Part shown: piece by piece, positions 17,291-26,161 of the stretch
How the letters are laid out: each line of letters opens with the position of its first letter
How positions within the stretch are numbered: position 1 is the stretch's first letter
Assembly (NCBI GenBank): GCA_900110015.1
Contig: FOCD01000001.1
Location: forward strand, 682,001 to 746,000
Length of the DNA stretch: 64,000 bases
Source of the DNA: Terribacillus saccharophilus
GTDB taxonomy: Bacteria; Bacillota; Bacilli; Bacillales; Amphibacillaceae
Reading direction: 5' to 3'
Position numbers and translations under genes: made by a program
Notes under the pieces: generated by a model
The model's input: only the letters and a program-made list of their open reading frames with translations
What the model was told of the DNA's origin: nothing
Database searches by the model: none

Positions 17291-17731
17291 TTACTCTCGG
17301 ATATTCATGTTCGGACATCTCTTTTTTAACTCACTAATAAATTCTTCTTTACACATTGGTGAAATCGTTACACTTCCCCAAAATGCCTGTTTGGAATAAA
17401 TATCGATTGCGTCTCTCGCTGACAATATTCTATAGCCTGAGAAAATATTATTTGAAGAAGTAATCTTTGTAATATCTTCGTACAAAATACGGCTTTTGTA
17501 TGGCCCCCCTTGAACTAATAAGAAGTCTTGATAGTAAACATACTTGATTGAAAATACTGACCACAAAATTACTCCTGCAGGGATTAAAAATGTGCTAGAC
17601 AATAAAAGAAATTCGAACAAGTCTATTTTGTTAAAAAAGAAAAGCGGCCAAAATGAAGCTAGCGCCAGTAAAAGAATTACAATCAAGATGAAATTAACGA
17701 AAAAAATATCTATTTTCGAACGAAATACCAT
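17291..17731 (-). CDS. PH-domain-like membrane protein (bPH_4/DUF1200 type)
   Basis: A 146-residue protein with two N-terminal transmembrane helices (about 10-28 and 40-62) and a cytoplasmic beta-rich domain (LLVQGGPYKSRILYEDITKI, ISPMCKEEFISELKKRCPNM). This is the plan of YyaB-like bacterial PH-domain proteins. Function is unknown. It converges on the broken DUF6141 gene, which also has a PH-like design, so the two may be functionally related (inference). Codon 1 is ATG behind a weak GAGGTG. Confidence 0.75.
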   Translation of the reverse strand: MVFRSKIDIFFVNFILIVILLLALASFWPLFFFNKIDLFEFLLLSSTFLIPAGVILWSVFSIKYVYYQDFLLVQGGPYKSRILYEDITKITSSNNIFSGYRILSARDAIDIYSKQAFWGSVTISPMCKEEFISELKKRCPNMNIRE

Positions 17732-17792
17732 CTAAATCACCTCGCTTCTATAACACTACATACGAGTTCTGTTCTACAAGGTTTCACATCAG

Positions 17793-17824
17793 AAAAAAGC
17801 TGCCGGGAATACCCAGCAGCTTTT
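17793..17824 (-). terminator. Terminator of the FAD/Rieske oxidoreductase gene
   Basis: AAAAAGCTGCCGGG pairs with CCCAGCAGCTTTT through one internal mismatch. In the minus direction TTTTTT follows. Confidence 0.85.
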
Positions 17825-17829
17825 CTATA

Positions 17830-19332
17830 CTATTCTCTATCCAATGCTCGCACCGCAGGGCCCTCAACAACTTCACCAACAGCTGTAAATCGAGATCCAT
17901 GACAGGAACAATCCCATGTGTGATCCGCATTATTCCAAGAGACGGGACAGCCGTTATGCGTACAGGAAGCACTCATTTCGTGCAGCTCCCCTTTTTCATC
18001 CCGATAATAAGCCATTGTCTGGCCATCTTTCTCAAGAATAGCGCCTTTTCCATTCTGCAGATCATCTGGTTTCACAACTGGTTCATTGCTGATACGATTT
18101 ACATCGTCCTCACCGATACTAACAGCTTCTGCTTCTTCCATCTCCCGGCCAATCTTATATAAGTCGGCAAATGCATTGTCTTTGCCATCAATAAGATCTG
18201 CAAGCAAGGTAGCTGCTGCAACGCCATTGGACAAGCCCCATTTACCGAAGCCGGTTGCTGTGTAAATTCCTGGCGCCTCGTCACTCACTTTCCCAACGAA
18301 TGGGAGCTGATCGGTTGTCAGAAGATCATGACTGGACCAATGCTCATAGAGTTCCTCTACTCCGAATTGTTCTTCAGCAAATTGATAGATTTTTTCATAC
18401 CGCTCAAGTACAGAGGAGCCGTCACCAGTCACATGTGCCTCACCACCGACTAGGACATAATGGTCTTCCCCTTTTTTCAAACTGCGGATCGACCGCTTCG
18501 GATTTTCAAAACTGATATACATACCGTCTGGATAAGGCTTTTTCGATTTGATTGCGATACCATATGAATTTTTCGGATTCATATTTGAGGAGAAGTATTT
18601 ATCCTCCACTTGTAGAGGGAAATGTGTTGCACTGACAACATGGTTTGCTGTAATGGTATGTCCGTTCTCAGTATGAACAACAGGACGAGACTCCGTATCG
18701 AATGAGACAGCTAACGTCTGTTCGTAAATGCTTCCGCCTCGAAGCTCGATTTCTTTCAATAAGCCTGTTAAGTATTTCACCGGATGGAACTGGGCTTGCT
18801 GACGCATTACAGCAGCTGCTTTTATGGGGATATCTAACGGCATTGTATCTGCCAGATAACCATCGATATGGAGCTTGCGGTACGCCTCTACCTCTTTTTC
18901 GATTGTTTCCACGCCTTCGTCCAGCTGCGTGTAAACATAAGCCTCCTGCTCCTCAAATTCACAATCGATACCATGCTCGGCTGCTGTATCTTTCACATAA
19001 TTGATTGCCTGCAGATTTGCTTGGAAATATTGCTTCGCTGTTTCCTCGCCATAGCGTTCAATCAAGCCATGATAAATAATATCGTGCTGCGCGGTCAGCT
19101 TGCTTGTCGTATACCCGGTTGTACCAGAGATCAACTCACGCCCTTCGATAAGTACAACGCTTCTTCCGCGCTTAGTCAGTTCGTATGCTGTCGTTATACC
19201 GGCGATTCCTGCCCCAATGACCAATACGTCCGTATCAAGATCTTTTTCCAGAGCTGGATAGGTCGGCATATCCGTTGAATTACGCCAGTATGATGATGGT
19301 TTCTGTGAAAATAGCTTTTTTGTTTGCTCCAT
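17830..19332 (-). CDS. FAD-dependent oxidoreductase with C-terminal Rieske [2Fe-2S] domain (YhfW-like)
   Basis: A 500-residue two-domain protein. Residues 33-400 form a DAO-type FAD fold starting with DVLVIGAGIAGITTAYELTKRG. The last 90 or so residues are a Rieske domain with the cluster ligands in CTHNGC and CSCHGSRF. The same fusion is known in B. subtilis as YhfW; its substrate is unknown. It is cytoplasmic with no signal peptide. Start follows CAGGAGG. It is co-directional with DynA upstream, but the 59-base gap does not prove co-transcription. Confidence 0.9.
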   Translation of the reverse strand: MEQTKKLFSQKPSSYWRNSTDMPTYPALEKDLDTDVLVIGAGIAGITTAYELTKRGRSVVLIEGRELISGTTGYTTSKLTAQHDIIYHGLIERYGEETAKQYFQANLQAINYVKDTAAEHGIDCEFEEQEAYVYTQLDEGVETIEKEVEAYRKLHIDGYLADTMPLDIPIKAAAVMRQQAQFHPVKYLTGLLKEIELRGGSIYEQTLAVSFDTESRPVVHTENGHTITANHVVSATHFPLQVEDKYFSSNMNPKNSYGIAIKSKKPYPDGMYISFENPKRSIRSLKKGEDHYVLVGGEAHVTGDGSSVLERYEKIYQFAEEQFGVEELYEHWSSHDLLTTDQLPFVGKVSDEAPGIYTATGFGKWGLSNGVAAATLLADLIDGKDNAFADLYKIGREMEEAEAVSIGEDDVNRISNEPVVKPDDLQNGKGAILEKDGQTMAYYRDEKGELHEMSASCTHNGCPVSWNNADHTWDCSCHGSRFTAVGEVVEGPAVRALDRE

Positions 19333-19391
19333 AACTGCTAACCTCCTGGACTATTACCTTTTGGTTATACAGTATCCTGGATTAGCATCGG

Positions 19392-22300
19392 TCAAACTTT
19401 TTCCGGTAAAAGGGTAGCGAAAATTTGTACTGCTTGCTGCAGCTTCTGACGAGATGACGTGTCAGTCAAAGCCCGAAGCATACCCGTGTAATAACTTTCT
19501 AACTGCCCCGCGGCATTCTTCTGAAGTAGCGCCTCCTCTGACTGCCAGATTTCTTCGTAATGGCTATCCATAGCTGATGTATACACTTGCAGTATTTCAG
19601 CAAGAATCGGTTCCATCAGCTTGAGAAGTTCTTCTTTCAGCTTCTCTTTTCCGTTTTCTTGGAAAAAGACTTTTGGACTGCGATACAGTTTTTGTAATCG
19701 AGTAACTGCTCCTTGTTCAAAACGAAAATCTGTTTCTGGCAGCGCTGTTTCCGGAAGTTTCTGATCAGCAGGTGCTGCCAGAGATAACGCCTCGTTTACC
19801 GATTGAACGGCTTGTTCTAATCCACTCCTCCACCGCTCCATCTGCTCTCGGACTGTTCTGTCGACACGAATAGTAACTGCCCGGTATTCTTGTTCCAGCT
19901 GAATCTGGATTTGTTTCGCGAATTCAAGTATTTGCCGTGCTACTTCCTCTTTACCTGCTGCTCCACTGCTCTTAATTAGTGCTGGATTAAAGCATTGCTT
20001 AAACAAATCATTCGCTTCTAGCAGCTGTCTTTCTTTTACATAATGCAGCTGTTTTTCGATGCGCTGTATAATAGCTTGTTGAAACACAGGCTGTGTATAT
20101 GTCCGTGCTTTGGCCAAAATTTCATCCTGTTCTTGCTTATACTGACGGACTTTCTGCAATTTCGCATTTTCATCCAAATCCATTGCATTGCTATACGTTT
20201 GCAGCTGTGCGTATTGCCTTTTCAATTCCCGCCTGGCGCCTTGAATAATGACTTCTGTTAGCTCGTTGCGGATAAAGTTATTAAGTTCTAGTTCCAGCTT
20301 GTTGAGCCCTGAATTCAATTTCCGGGAAGTCTCTTTCTCCTTCAAGCCAAGTAAGCTGCTTAACGCGAAGAGGCGCGGCTGTCTGATTTGGAAGTTTGCC
20401 AGATTGGCTGCTACATAGGAGGTAACATAGTTAACTTCTTCCTCATCCTTCGCCAAATCACTCGCATTAACGATAAAGAACATATTGTCTTTCTCCAACG
20501 CCCCTTTTACTTTGCCTAGTTGCTGGAGTACTTGTTCATCTGCTTTTGAAAATGCGTGATTATAGTACGTCACGAAAAGTATCGCATCAGCATGCTTCAT
20601 GAATTGGAATGTCACATCTGTATGACGTGCATTGACGGAATCCGCTCCAGGAGTGTCAATTAATGTAACGCCTTGCTTAAGGAACTCATTTTCCAAATAA
20701 ACGGTTATTTGTTCTATAAAGCAACTTAACGTCTCTTTCGTTACATGATCGCCGAACTCCTCGAACCGGATAATCTCTTCTGTACCAAGATTCGCGTGTA
20801 CAACATTGTACCCCGTTTGAACCGCCTGCAGAAATGCTTGATGTCTTTTATCCTTAACTAGATCGGCTGGGTTTTCAGATAAGAAATCACTTAAAGTCAG
20901 CTGCAATCCTGTCAAACTTTCAATATCAGCCTCTATATGCTGGCGGGATTTCCATTTAACAAGCACAGTCTGATGAGGATGCTCTCTTGTAGCTTGCTTT
21001 AGCATATTGATTGATGCCGTAGTTGGATTCGGTGAAACCGGCAGTAAGTTTTCACCAAGCAATGCATTGGCAAATGAAGATTTACCAGCACTGAAAGCCC
21101 CAAAAAGCACTAATGTGTAATCTTGATGAATCAGTTTTTCTTTTCTATTCTTGATATCTTCTATTGCTGATTGAAATCCTTCGACACCATTGAGCGCAGA
21201 TGCTGCTGTCTCTAATTGTTGCGCCATCTCTTCTGCGGACAGATTTGCAAATGATTTATGCTGTACAATTGGCTCTTCACGTGCTTCTGTTGTACCTTTT
21301 ATTACAGGTTCCAACAAATTCAAGCTTTCTTTAAGCTCGTATCTATTCCTCATAGCCTGTCTTGCTTTTACGATAGTTTCTGGATCCGAATTACGGTCTG
21401 TCTGGTGAATTTGTTCTGTGAGTCTTTCGTAAGAATGCTGCAGCTGGTTGATTTTATTATCGACTTGTTCATTTTCAGCAGCTTTCTTCTTTTCCTGTTT
21501 TTCTAATTGTTCTGCTTGCTGGAAGGCAGTTTGAGTCGTTTGGATTGCTGCTTCTACAACTAAAAGGGCAGCTTTTTTGTAAGCCAGCTTGATATGATCC
21601 TCGACAGCAGCTGTATAGACCAATGTATATGTGCCATTTTTACTCGCTCCTGATTGAACATGCTGCTCCAGTAGATTTGTTGGTAGCTCTACCGAAAAAT
21701 CCTGCAATAGTACTTGCACGGATTCTGTATACATATCATGCTTTCTAGCCCATTCGCTCAGCTTATCACGAATCCGCCAAACTAACTGCTTCTCGATTTG
21801 CTGATATATCAGCTCCTCTGTTTTAGCCCGTCGCTGTTCCCGTTCTTCTGCTGTCTTTCGTTTACTACCAAACAAACCTACTTTAAAGTCCGGAAAAGTG
21901 GATTCCAAATAAACTTCGGCTACTTCACGCACTTCAAAGGGCATCAGATTTGCATTTTTTAAAGTCTGCTGAATTGTTTCACGTCCGGCTTCTTCAGCAA
22001 TTTTTTGTTTCTCTCGCCAATGGCTAGCTGCATCCGCAGCAGTATGATCCAATTGATGGCGCTGCTCCATCAATGCTGCTTCTTTTTCCGCTAATTCTTG
22101 TCTAACATCCTGCAAATAATAAGCAATCAAGCGTTGCTTTCCTCGCTCCAGTCCTGCTTTATGCAACTGTTCCTTATTTGTAAGCAGTTCTTGCATTTTT
22201 TCTTTCACAGCATACAGTTGATTATGCACATGGTCTTGTTCTTTCAATGTCGTATAATATACAGCTTCAGGGGTAATGTTCCACTGTTCAAATACATTTG

Positions 22301-22952
22301 TGACCCCGATTTGGAAATCAGTCCAAGAGAGTTCTTCTTCCCGATGCTTGTCAATTTGATTGATAATCAGATAAAATGGCTGTTTCTGTTCAGAAAGCTG
22401 CTGTAAAAAAAGCAGATTCACTTCTGACTGTACATGATTATAATCAGTCACATAAAACATACTGTCCACTAGATGCAGTGCTGACTCTGTCATCAAACGG
22501 TCTGCATCGTCACTCGCATCGATACCAGGGGTATCCATCAGTGCTATTTTGTCTGGGAGTACTGTCTGTTCATCTTGTATTTCGATTCTGCGAATATCTT
22601 TATTTCGACAATATGTATCCAATGTTTCCTTCCGGTACGGAGCTGGAAGTTCATATTTCGTTTCATCCGCTCCATAAGCGAACACTTTTGGCTGTCCACG
22701 CTGAATGGTAACGATATTAGCACTAGTCGGTATCGGACTGGCTGGAAGCACTTGATCACCAAGCAGTGCATTTATAAGCGAGCTTTTTCCGGCAGAGAAA
22801 TGTCCTGTGAAGCAGATAAAAGCAGTTCCGTTCTCGGCTTTATCCACTAAATCAAGCACTTTTTTACTATATTGTATTGCGTTTTCCGTTTCGAAATATT
22901 GATATAATGCTGACAGACTGAACAATTCCGTTGTTTCTGCTGTTCTCCGCAT
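19392..22952 (-). CDS. dynA: Bacterial dynamin DynA (two fused dynamin units)
   Basis: A 1186-residue membrane-fusing GTPase. It contains two dynamin modules in one chain: P-loops GHFSAGKSS (50-58) and GAFSAGKSSFANAL (618-626), each followed by DTPG (140-143, and DTPGADSVNARH in the second). Coiled-coil regions with long Gln/Glu stretches lie between. B. subtilis DynA (YpbR, 1193 residues) has the same design and helps repair membranes under stress and phage attack. The start ATG follows GAGGAGGGG. It appears to be monocistronic; an upstream terminator separates it from the Ntn hydrolase gene. Confidence 0.95.
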   Translation of the reverse strand: MRRTAETTELFSLSALYQYFETENAIQYSKKVLDLVDKAENGTAFICFTGHFSAGKSSLINALLGDQVLPASPIPTSANIVTIQRGQPKVFAYGADETKYELPAPYRKETLDTYCRNKDIRRIEIQDEQTVLPDKIALMDTPGIDASDDADRLMTESALHLVDSMFYVTDYNHVQSEVNLLFLQQLSEQKQPFYLIINQIDKHREEELSWTDFQIGVTNVFEQWNITPEAVYYTTLKEQDHVHNQLYAVKEKMQELLTNKEQLHKAGLERGKQRLIAYYLQDVRQELAEKEAALMEQRHQLDHTAADAASHWREKQKIAEEAGRETIQQTLKNANLMPFEVREVAEVYLESTFPDFKVGLFGSKRKTAEEREQRRAKTEELIYQQIEKQLVWRIRDKLSEWARKHDMYTESVQVLLQDFSVELPTNLLEQHVQSGASKNGTYTLVYTAAVEDHIKLAYKKAALLVVEAAIQTTQTAFQQAEQLEKQEKKKAAENEQVDNKINQLQHSYERLTEQIHQTDRNSDPETIVKARQAMRNRYELKESLNLLEPVIKGTTEAREEPIVQHKSFANLSAEEMAQQLETAASALNGVEGFQSAIEDIKNRKEKLIHQDYTLVLFGAFSAGKSSFANALLGENLLPVSPNPTTASINMLKQATREHPHQTVLVKWKSRQHIEADIESLTGLQLTLSDFLSENPADLVKDKRHQAFLQAVQTGYNVVHANLGTEEIIRFEEFGDHVTKETLSCFIEQITVYLENEFLKQGVTLIDTPGADSVNARHTDVTFQFMKHADAILFVTYYNHAFSKADEQVLQQLGKVKGALEKDNMFFIVNASDLAKDEEEVNYVTSYVAANLANFQIRQPRLFALSSLLGLKEKETSRKLNSGLNKLELELNNFIRNELTEVIIQGARRELKRQYAQLQTYSNAMDLDENAKLQKVRQYKQEQDEILAKARTYTQPVFQQAIIQRIEKQLHYVKERQLLEANDLFKQCFNPALIKSSGAAGKEEVARQILEFAKQIQIQLEQEYRAVTIRVDRTVREQMERWRSGLEQAVQSVNEALSLAAPADQKLPETALPETDFRFEQGAVTRLQKLYRSPKVFFQENGKEKLKEELLKLMEPILAEILQVYTSAMDSHYEEIWQSEEALLQKNAAGQLESYYTGMLRALTDTSSRQKLQQAVQIFATLLPEKV

Positions 22953-23006
22953 AGATGGCCCCTCCTCTTATGTATGCGCATTCATATTTTTTATTATAAA
23001 ACAGGA

Positions 23007-23037
23007 AAACCGCACTTACCATTGTAAATGCGGTTTT
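23007..23037 (-). terminator. Terminator of the C45-type hydrolase gene
   Basis: AAAACCGCACTTA and TAAATGCGGTTTT form a 13-position stem with one wobble, just beyond the stop at 23042. Confidence 0.8.
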
Positions 23038-23041
23038 CTTT

Positions 23042-24088
23042 TTATTCTCCCATATAAGGAATGCGTACATCAGTGTCCAAATCACCTGTAAACTGACTGA
23101 ATGACAGTTCTTCACCCTTGAGCCAGCTGCCGAAATCGACTTCTGTTGGCTGTTGGTTTCCGATAGCAAATTCCATTCTCAATTCTTTTGGTTTGTAGAC
23201 AGATGTGTGGATTGTTCCTCCCCAATTGCGATACTGGTCTGAGAAAACATCATGTTGTGGATCGTTCAAAAGACTAAAACCCTCCGCTGCATTAATATTT
23301 TCTGTATAATGCTTGTGGATGTTATCAAATCGTCTTTTGCTGTCAACAAGATGATGACGGTTCTCTTTTGTCAGCACCTCAAAGTGGTTTGTACTAAAGC
23401 TTGCTTCTCTTACGGCGGTACCGCGTGGGCTGCCTTCTACCACACGACGGACGCCAGCTGCATCATTAATTACGTAGTTAAAGGAGTGGCGATGCGGCAT
23501 TTCTGTCAGTTTTTCAATTGCTTCTTCTGTCGTCGAACACGTTTCCAGAATAATACGCGAAAGCATATTACAAATGAAGCCTTCCTCAGGGAATCTTTGG
23601 TGCACAAAGTTGTAGCCAATGGTCAAACCTTTTTCATTCATCCCATCTATGCGTCCAAGAATTCGCTGAGTAGGACCAATTGTAGCGAAATATTCTTGTT
23701 CTGATGGTTGGTACAAAAGGAAACGTCCTTCATATGTTTTTGGATGATAATCATAATTACGTGCAAGAAAGTCATTTCCAGCGACGATCGAACAGCCAGA
23801 GTTTATTCTCCACTCCTGCTGAAATCCACTGTAATCCATCAGCGTTTCATCGATGGAAAGGCCAAGTGCATCGCTTAGTCCAGTAAGCTCTTCATAAATG
23901 CCAGGATGATAGCTTCTGAACATACGGAAAGCATCGGCTGAATCAACCGTGAAACGGCGACGGTTCCGCTCTTTTTGTTTTTGCTGATATGCATATAACG
24001 GTGTATTTTTCAGGCGTTCTCCTTGCATGACGCCGAATTCATAATGTGATCCACGGTAAGTGAGAACATTGGAATGTATCTGTTTCAT
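23042..24088 (-). CDS. C45-family Ntn hydrolase / acyltransferase-like protein
   Basis: A 348-residue protein of the acyl-CoA:6-aminopenicillanate acyltransferase (C45) fold. The likely nucleophile is Cys99 in WRINSGCSIVAGND, preceded by a roughly 98-residue propeptide-like part. Maturation by self-cleavage before Cys99 is expected for the family. NYDYHPKTYEGRF and MNEKGLTIGYNFVHQ are family-typical. No signal peptide is seen, so it is probably a cytoplasmic amidase. Many Bacillaceae carry such a gene of unknown substrate. Start follows AAGAAGGG. Confidence 0.82.
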   Translation of the reverse strand: MKQIHSNVLTYRGSHYEFGVMQGERLKNTPLYAYQQKQKERNRRRFTVDSADAFRMFRSYHPGIYEELTGLSDALGLSIDETLMDYSGFQQEWRINSGCSIVAGNDFLARNYDYHPKTYEGRFLLYQPSEQEYFATIGPTQRILGRIDGMNEKGLTIGYNFVHQRFPEEGFICNMLSRIILETCSTTEEAIEKLTEMPHRHSFNYVINDAAGVRRVVEGSPRGTAVREASFSTNHFEVLTKENRHHLVDSKRRFDNIHKHYTENINAAEGFSLLNDPQHDVFSDQYRNWGGTIHTSVYKPKELRMEFAIGNQQPTEVDFGSWLKGEELSFSQFTGDLDTDVRIPYMGE

Positions 24089-24167
24089 AGGCGGACCCTT
24101 CTTTTCTGCTTAGTATCCTCCTATTATCCATTACGATGCAGGGACGAGGGAAATGATATGCTTATCG

Positions 24168-24443
24168 TCATTTGATCTCACACACTGTAAGCTGAGGCGG
24201 ATATGATTCAAGAATGCTCATGTATGTAACTGTAATTTCGTCTCCGTTTTCTATGGAATTAGGTATTGTAGCTTCATTCAGTAGATACCGCATTTCTTCA
24301 GTTTTATCAATGACATATTGCTTATCTTCCGTAATTTCCAGATACCCTGTCATTTCTTGCAAGCATTCATTTAGGTTTTGTTCCTGATTGCTGCAGCCTG
24401 TTATCAATACAACAAGAATAAGTAAACCCATAAGCCGGCGCAT
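24168..24443 (-). CDS. Small lipoprotein of unknown function
   Basis: A 91-residue lipoprotein with lipobox LITGC (Cys17) after a short hydrophobic signal. The mature part is acidic, ends YPPQLTVCEIK, and includes NGDEITVTYMSILESYPPQL, a beta-strand-like stretch seen in small OB-like lipoproteins of Bacilli. The ribosome binding site is weak (GGTGA). It lies 79 bases upstream of the C45 gene on the same strand. No function can be assigned. Confidence 0.7.
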   Translation of the reverse strand: MRRLMGLLILVVLITGCSNQEQNLNECLQEMTGYLEITEDKQYVIDKTEEMRYLLNEATIPNSIENGDEITVTYMSILESYPPQLTVCEIK

Positions 24444-24540
24444 TTAGTTTTCACCAAATCGATTCGGTAAAGAACCTAAGTTGCACCAGTCACCATTCAG
24501 CTCTGATATACCAATAGAAAGCCACCCCAAAGGATACTCC

Positions 24541-24577
24541 TCCCAATCTTAAAAAACGTTTTTTAGTCAGATTGGGA
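24541..24577. repeat. Isolated 37-base inverted repeat (nested hairpin)
   Basis: TCCCAATCT and AGATTGGGA are perfect 9-bp arms. Between them sits another palindrome, TAAAAAACGTTTTTTA. There is no T-run on either side and no neighbouring gene end, so it is not an ordinary terminator. It lies 98 bases upstream of the small lipoprotein gene. The rest of 24444-24688 shows nothing recognisable. Confidence 0.6.
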
Positions 24578-24686
24578 TTACTGTTGCTGCATTTAACTAT
24601 TTAAATAGGATATCACCAATTCTAAATGTAAGTATATGTTAAGTGTTAACTACAAGCTCAATTAACGCTCCTTTTATTAAAATACA

Positions 24687-24721
24687 CAAAAAAGAGACTG
24701 CATAGATTTTGCAGTCTCTTT
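24687..24721 (-). terminator. Terminator of the first YjcZ-like gene
   Basis: AAAGAGACTGCA and TGCAGTCTCTTT form a perfect 12-bp stem. In the minus direction it runs into TTTTTTG. Confidence 0.88.
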
Positions 24722-24729
24722 TATTTAGA

Positions 24730-24822
24730 TCAGCACCATGCTGCTCCAACGATAATAAGCAAAATAAACAAAACAACGATAAGCGCAAAACCTGCGCCGT
24801 AACTGTACCCTCCGTCGCTCAT
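24730..24822 (-). CDS. YjcZ-family tiny sporulation membrane protein
   Basis: A 30-residue micropeptide. It begins [17 protein letters not shown], continues with one hydrophobic helix and ends GAAWC. The Gly/Tyr-rich head and [15 protein letters not shown] core are the signature of the YjcZ family, found widely in spore formers. GGAGGTG stands eight bases before ATG. A sigma-K-like promoter lies upstream, matching late mother-cell expression. A second copy on the opposite strand is at 25207. The role in the spore is unknown. Confidence 0.9.
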   Translation of the reverse strand: MSDGGYSYGAGFALIVVLFILLIIVGAAWC

Positions 24823-24848
24823 GAAAACACCTCCATATGTTATATGTG

Positions 24849-24877
24849 TAGTATATGAATAGCTCTAAACCCTTGTA
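24849..24877 (-). promoter_or_regulatory. Candidate sigma-K promoter of the YjcZ-like gene
   Basis: On the minus strand CATATACTA (24849-24857) matches the -10 CATAnnnTA. The element TACA (24874-24877) matches mACm exactly 16 bases upstream. Confidence 0.65.
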
Positions 24878-25206
24878 TGGTTATTAACCCATTTGTACTA
24901 AAGGATTCGGAGGAACTATTCAAATAAAAAAGCAGCTGATTAGGCAAACCCTTTTATTTGAAATAGCCCGGGGTAGATAAAGCTTTGCATTAACACTCAA
25001 GTTAAATGGTGTCCTTAAATGATATGTACATAGTACGGATAATGTTATTGTTATCCGCCAATTAATCCATTGAATAATAAGACACAGTTAAGGGTGTCTC
25101 TTAAAAAAATGGGTTGTTCCAATCTTATAAACCTCAGAATAATACCCAATCAGCAGAAACAGACAAACATAAAATATATCATCCTTGAACAACAGGAGGT
25201 GTAATT
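24878..25206. other. Intergenic region between divergent YjcZ-like genes
   Basis: It contains an inverted repeat GGATAA-N8-TTATCC (about 25037-25056), a hairpin AGACAC/GTGTCT near 25080-25101, and CATAAAATA at 25168-25176. The last fits a sigma-E/K -10 for the plus-strand YjcZ gene, but no proper -35 was found 16 bases before it. No further coding sequence was found. Confidence 0.4.
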
Positions 25207-25305
25207 ATGGGACATGGTAAAGGCTTTGCGTTAATCGTAGTATTGTTCATCCTTTTGATCATTGTCGGTGCATCTGGCAAGGGTTACGGTGGCAGCAGCT
25301 ACTAA
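25207..25305 (+). CDS. YjcZ-family tiny sporulation membrane protein (second copy)
   Basis: A 32-residue micropeptide, beginning [14 protein letters not shown] and ending with a Gly/Ser-rich tail, KGYGGSSY. Its hydrophobic core [16 protein letters not shown] is identical to that of the gene at 24730-24822, so the two are paralogues in divergent orientation. The ribosome binding site AGGAGGTG is strong. Likely expressed in the mother cell during sporulation. Confidence 0.9.
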   Translation: MGHGKGFALIVVLFILLIIVGASGKGYGGSSY

Positions 25306-25330
25306 TTTAATTGTTTTTCACTAATAATGC

Positions 25331-25352
25331 AGACAGGTCAAACGGCCTGTCT
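25331..25352 (+). terminator. Hairpin after the second YjcZ-like gene
   Basis: AGACAGG and CCTGTCT form a perfect 7-bp stem with an 8-base loop. The following T-tract is weak, so terminator activity is unsure. Confidence 0.5.
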
Positions 25353-25421
25353 CCAACTTTAGTTTCTAAACCTGCTAGTTTGTACAAGATCCCCTTTGAA
25401 CGAAATACATAAAAAAGACAA

Positions 25422-25448
25422 CAAAAAGAAGCAGCTGCTCGCTGCTTC
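25422..25448 (-). terminator. Terminator of the PepSY/two-component operon
   Basis: GAAGCAGC and GCTGCTTC make a perfect stem with loop TGCTC that overlaps the PepSY stop codon. In the minus direction TTTTTG follows. Confidence 0.85.
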
Positions 25449-26073
25449 AATCTTCTTCACTATCATATGCGATGGTTATAATTTCTCCGGATTGTGCGTT
25501 GATAACAACTTCCGCTTCATCGTCAGCTGTTTTCAGCTCAAGCTCATAAACCGGAAGCCCATCTTCTTCATCAAACTCCGCATCGGTTACGCTGCCGCCA
25601 ACTTCGTCAGTCGCAATTTTGATTGCTTCGTCCATCGAAATTTTCACTTCAGCCTGTGAAGCCTGCTTTTGTGAAGGAGCTGTCTGCTCTTTATCTGATT
25701 GCTGTTGATCATCTGCAGTTTTTTTGTTTTCATCCTGCTGCTGATCATCACCAGATGCTTGACTTTGATCCGTATTCGGTGAAGTTACTTGTCTGTTACT
25801 TTCTTTTAAACTGATTACTTCCCCGGTATTTCCGTTCAACGACAAATCATAGAGTTTCTCTCCATTTTCCAAATCAATATCATATCTCGGTTCGCTTCCG
25901 CTGCGATCCAATTCAATTTCGGTTACGGTTGCATTGTATTGTTTTTCCGCTTGTTGACGTGCCTGCTCGATTGTCATCTCAGGTTCTCCGGCTGATGCCT
26001 GCATCTGATAAATACCAAAAACAGCAACTATAAGCACGACAACTGCAGCAGGTATAATCCACTTTTTCTTCAC
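25447..26073 (-). CDS. Membrane-anchored protein with two PepSY domains
   Basis: A 208-residue protein with an N-terminal membrane anchor (residues 5-27). Two PepSY repeats follow: about 33-92 (MTIEQARQQAEKQYNATVTEIEL...GEVISL) and about 143-205 (ISMDEAIKIATDEVGGSV...GEIITI). A Gln/Asp-rich linker of about 50 residues separates them. It follows a histidine kinase and response regulator on the same strand, as ykoI/ykoJ follow ykoGH in B. subtilis. It may modulate the kinase or bind an extracytoplasmic ligand; this is inference. Confidence 0.85.
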   Translation of the reverse strand: MKKKWIIPAAVVVLIVAVFGIYQMQASAGEPEMTIEQARQQAEKQYNATVTEIELDRSGSEPRYDIDLENGEKLYDLSLNGNTGEVISLKESNRQVTSPNTDQSQASGDDQQQDENKKTADDQQQSDKEQTAPSQKQASQAEVKISMDEAIKIATDEVGGSVTDAEFDEEDGLPVYELELKTADDEAEVVINAQSGEIITIAYDSEED

Positions 26074-26161
26074 ATCTATCGCCTCCAGCTATGATCTATA
26101 GCCAGTATATAACGTCATTATTAAAAGAATAGTAAGTACTTTATTAGAATTTCATGAGAAG

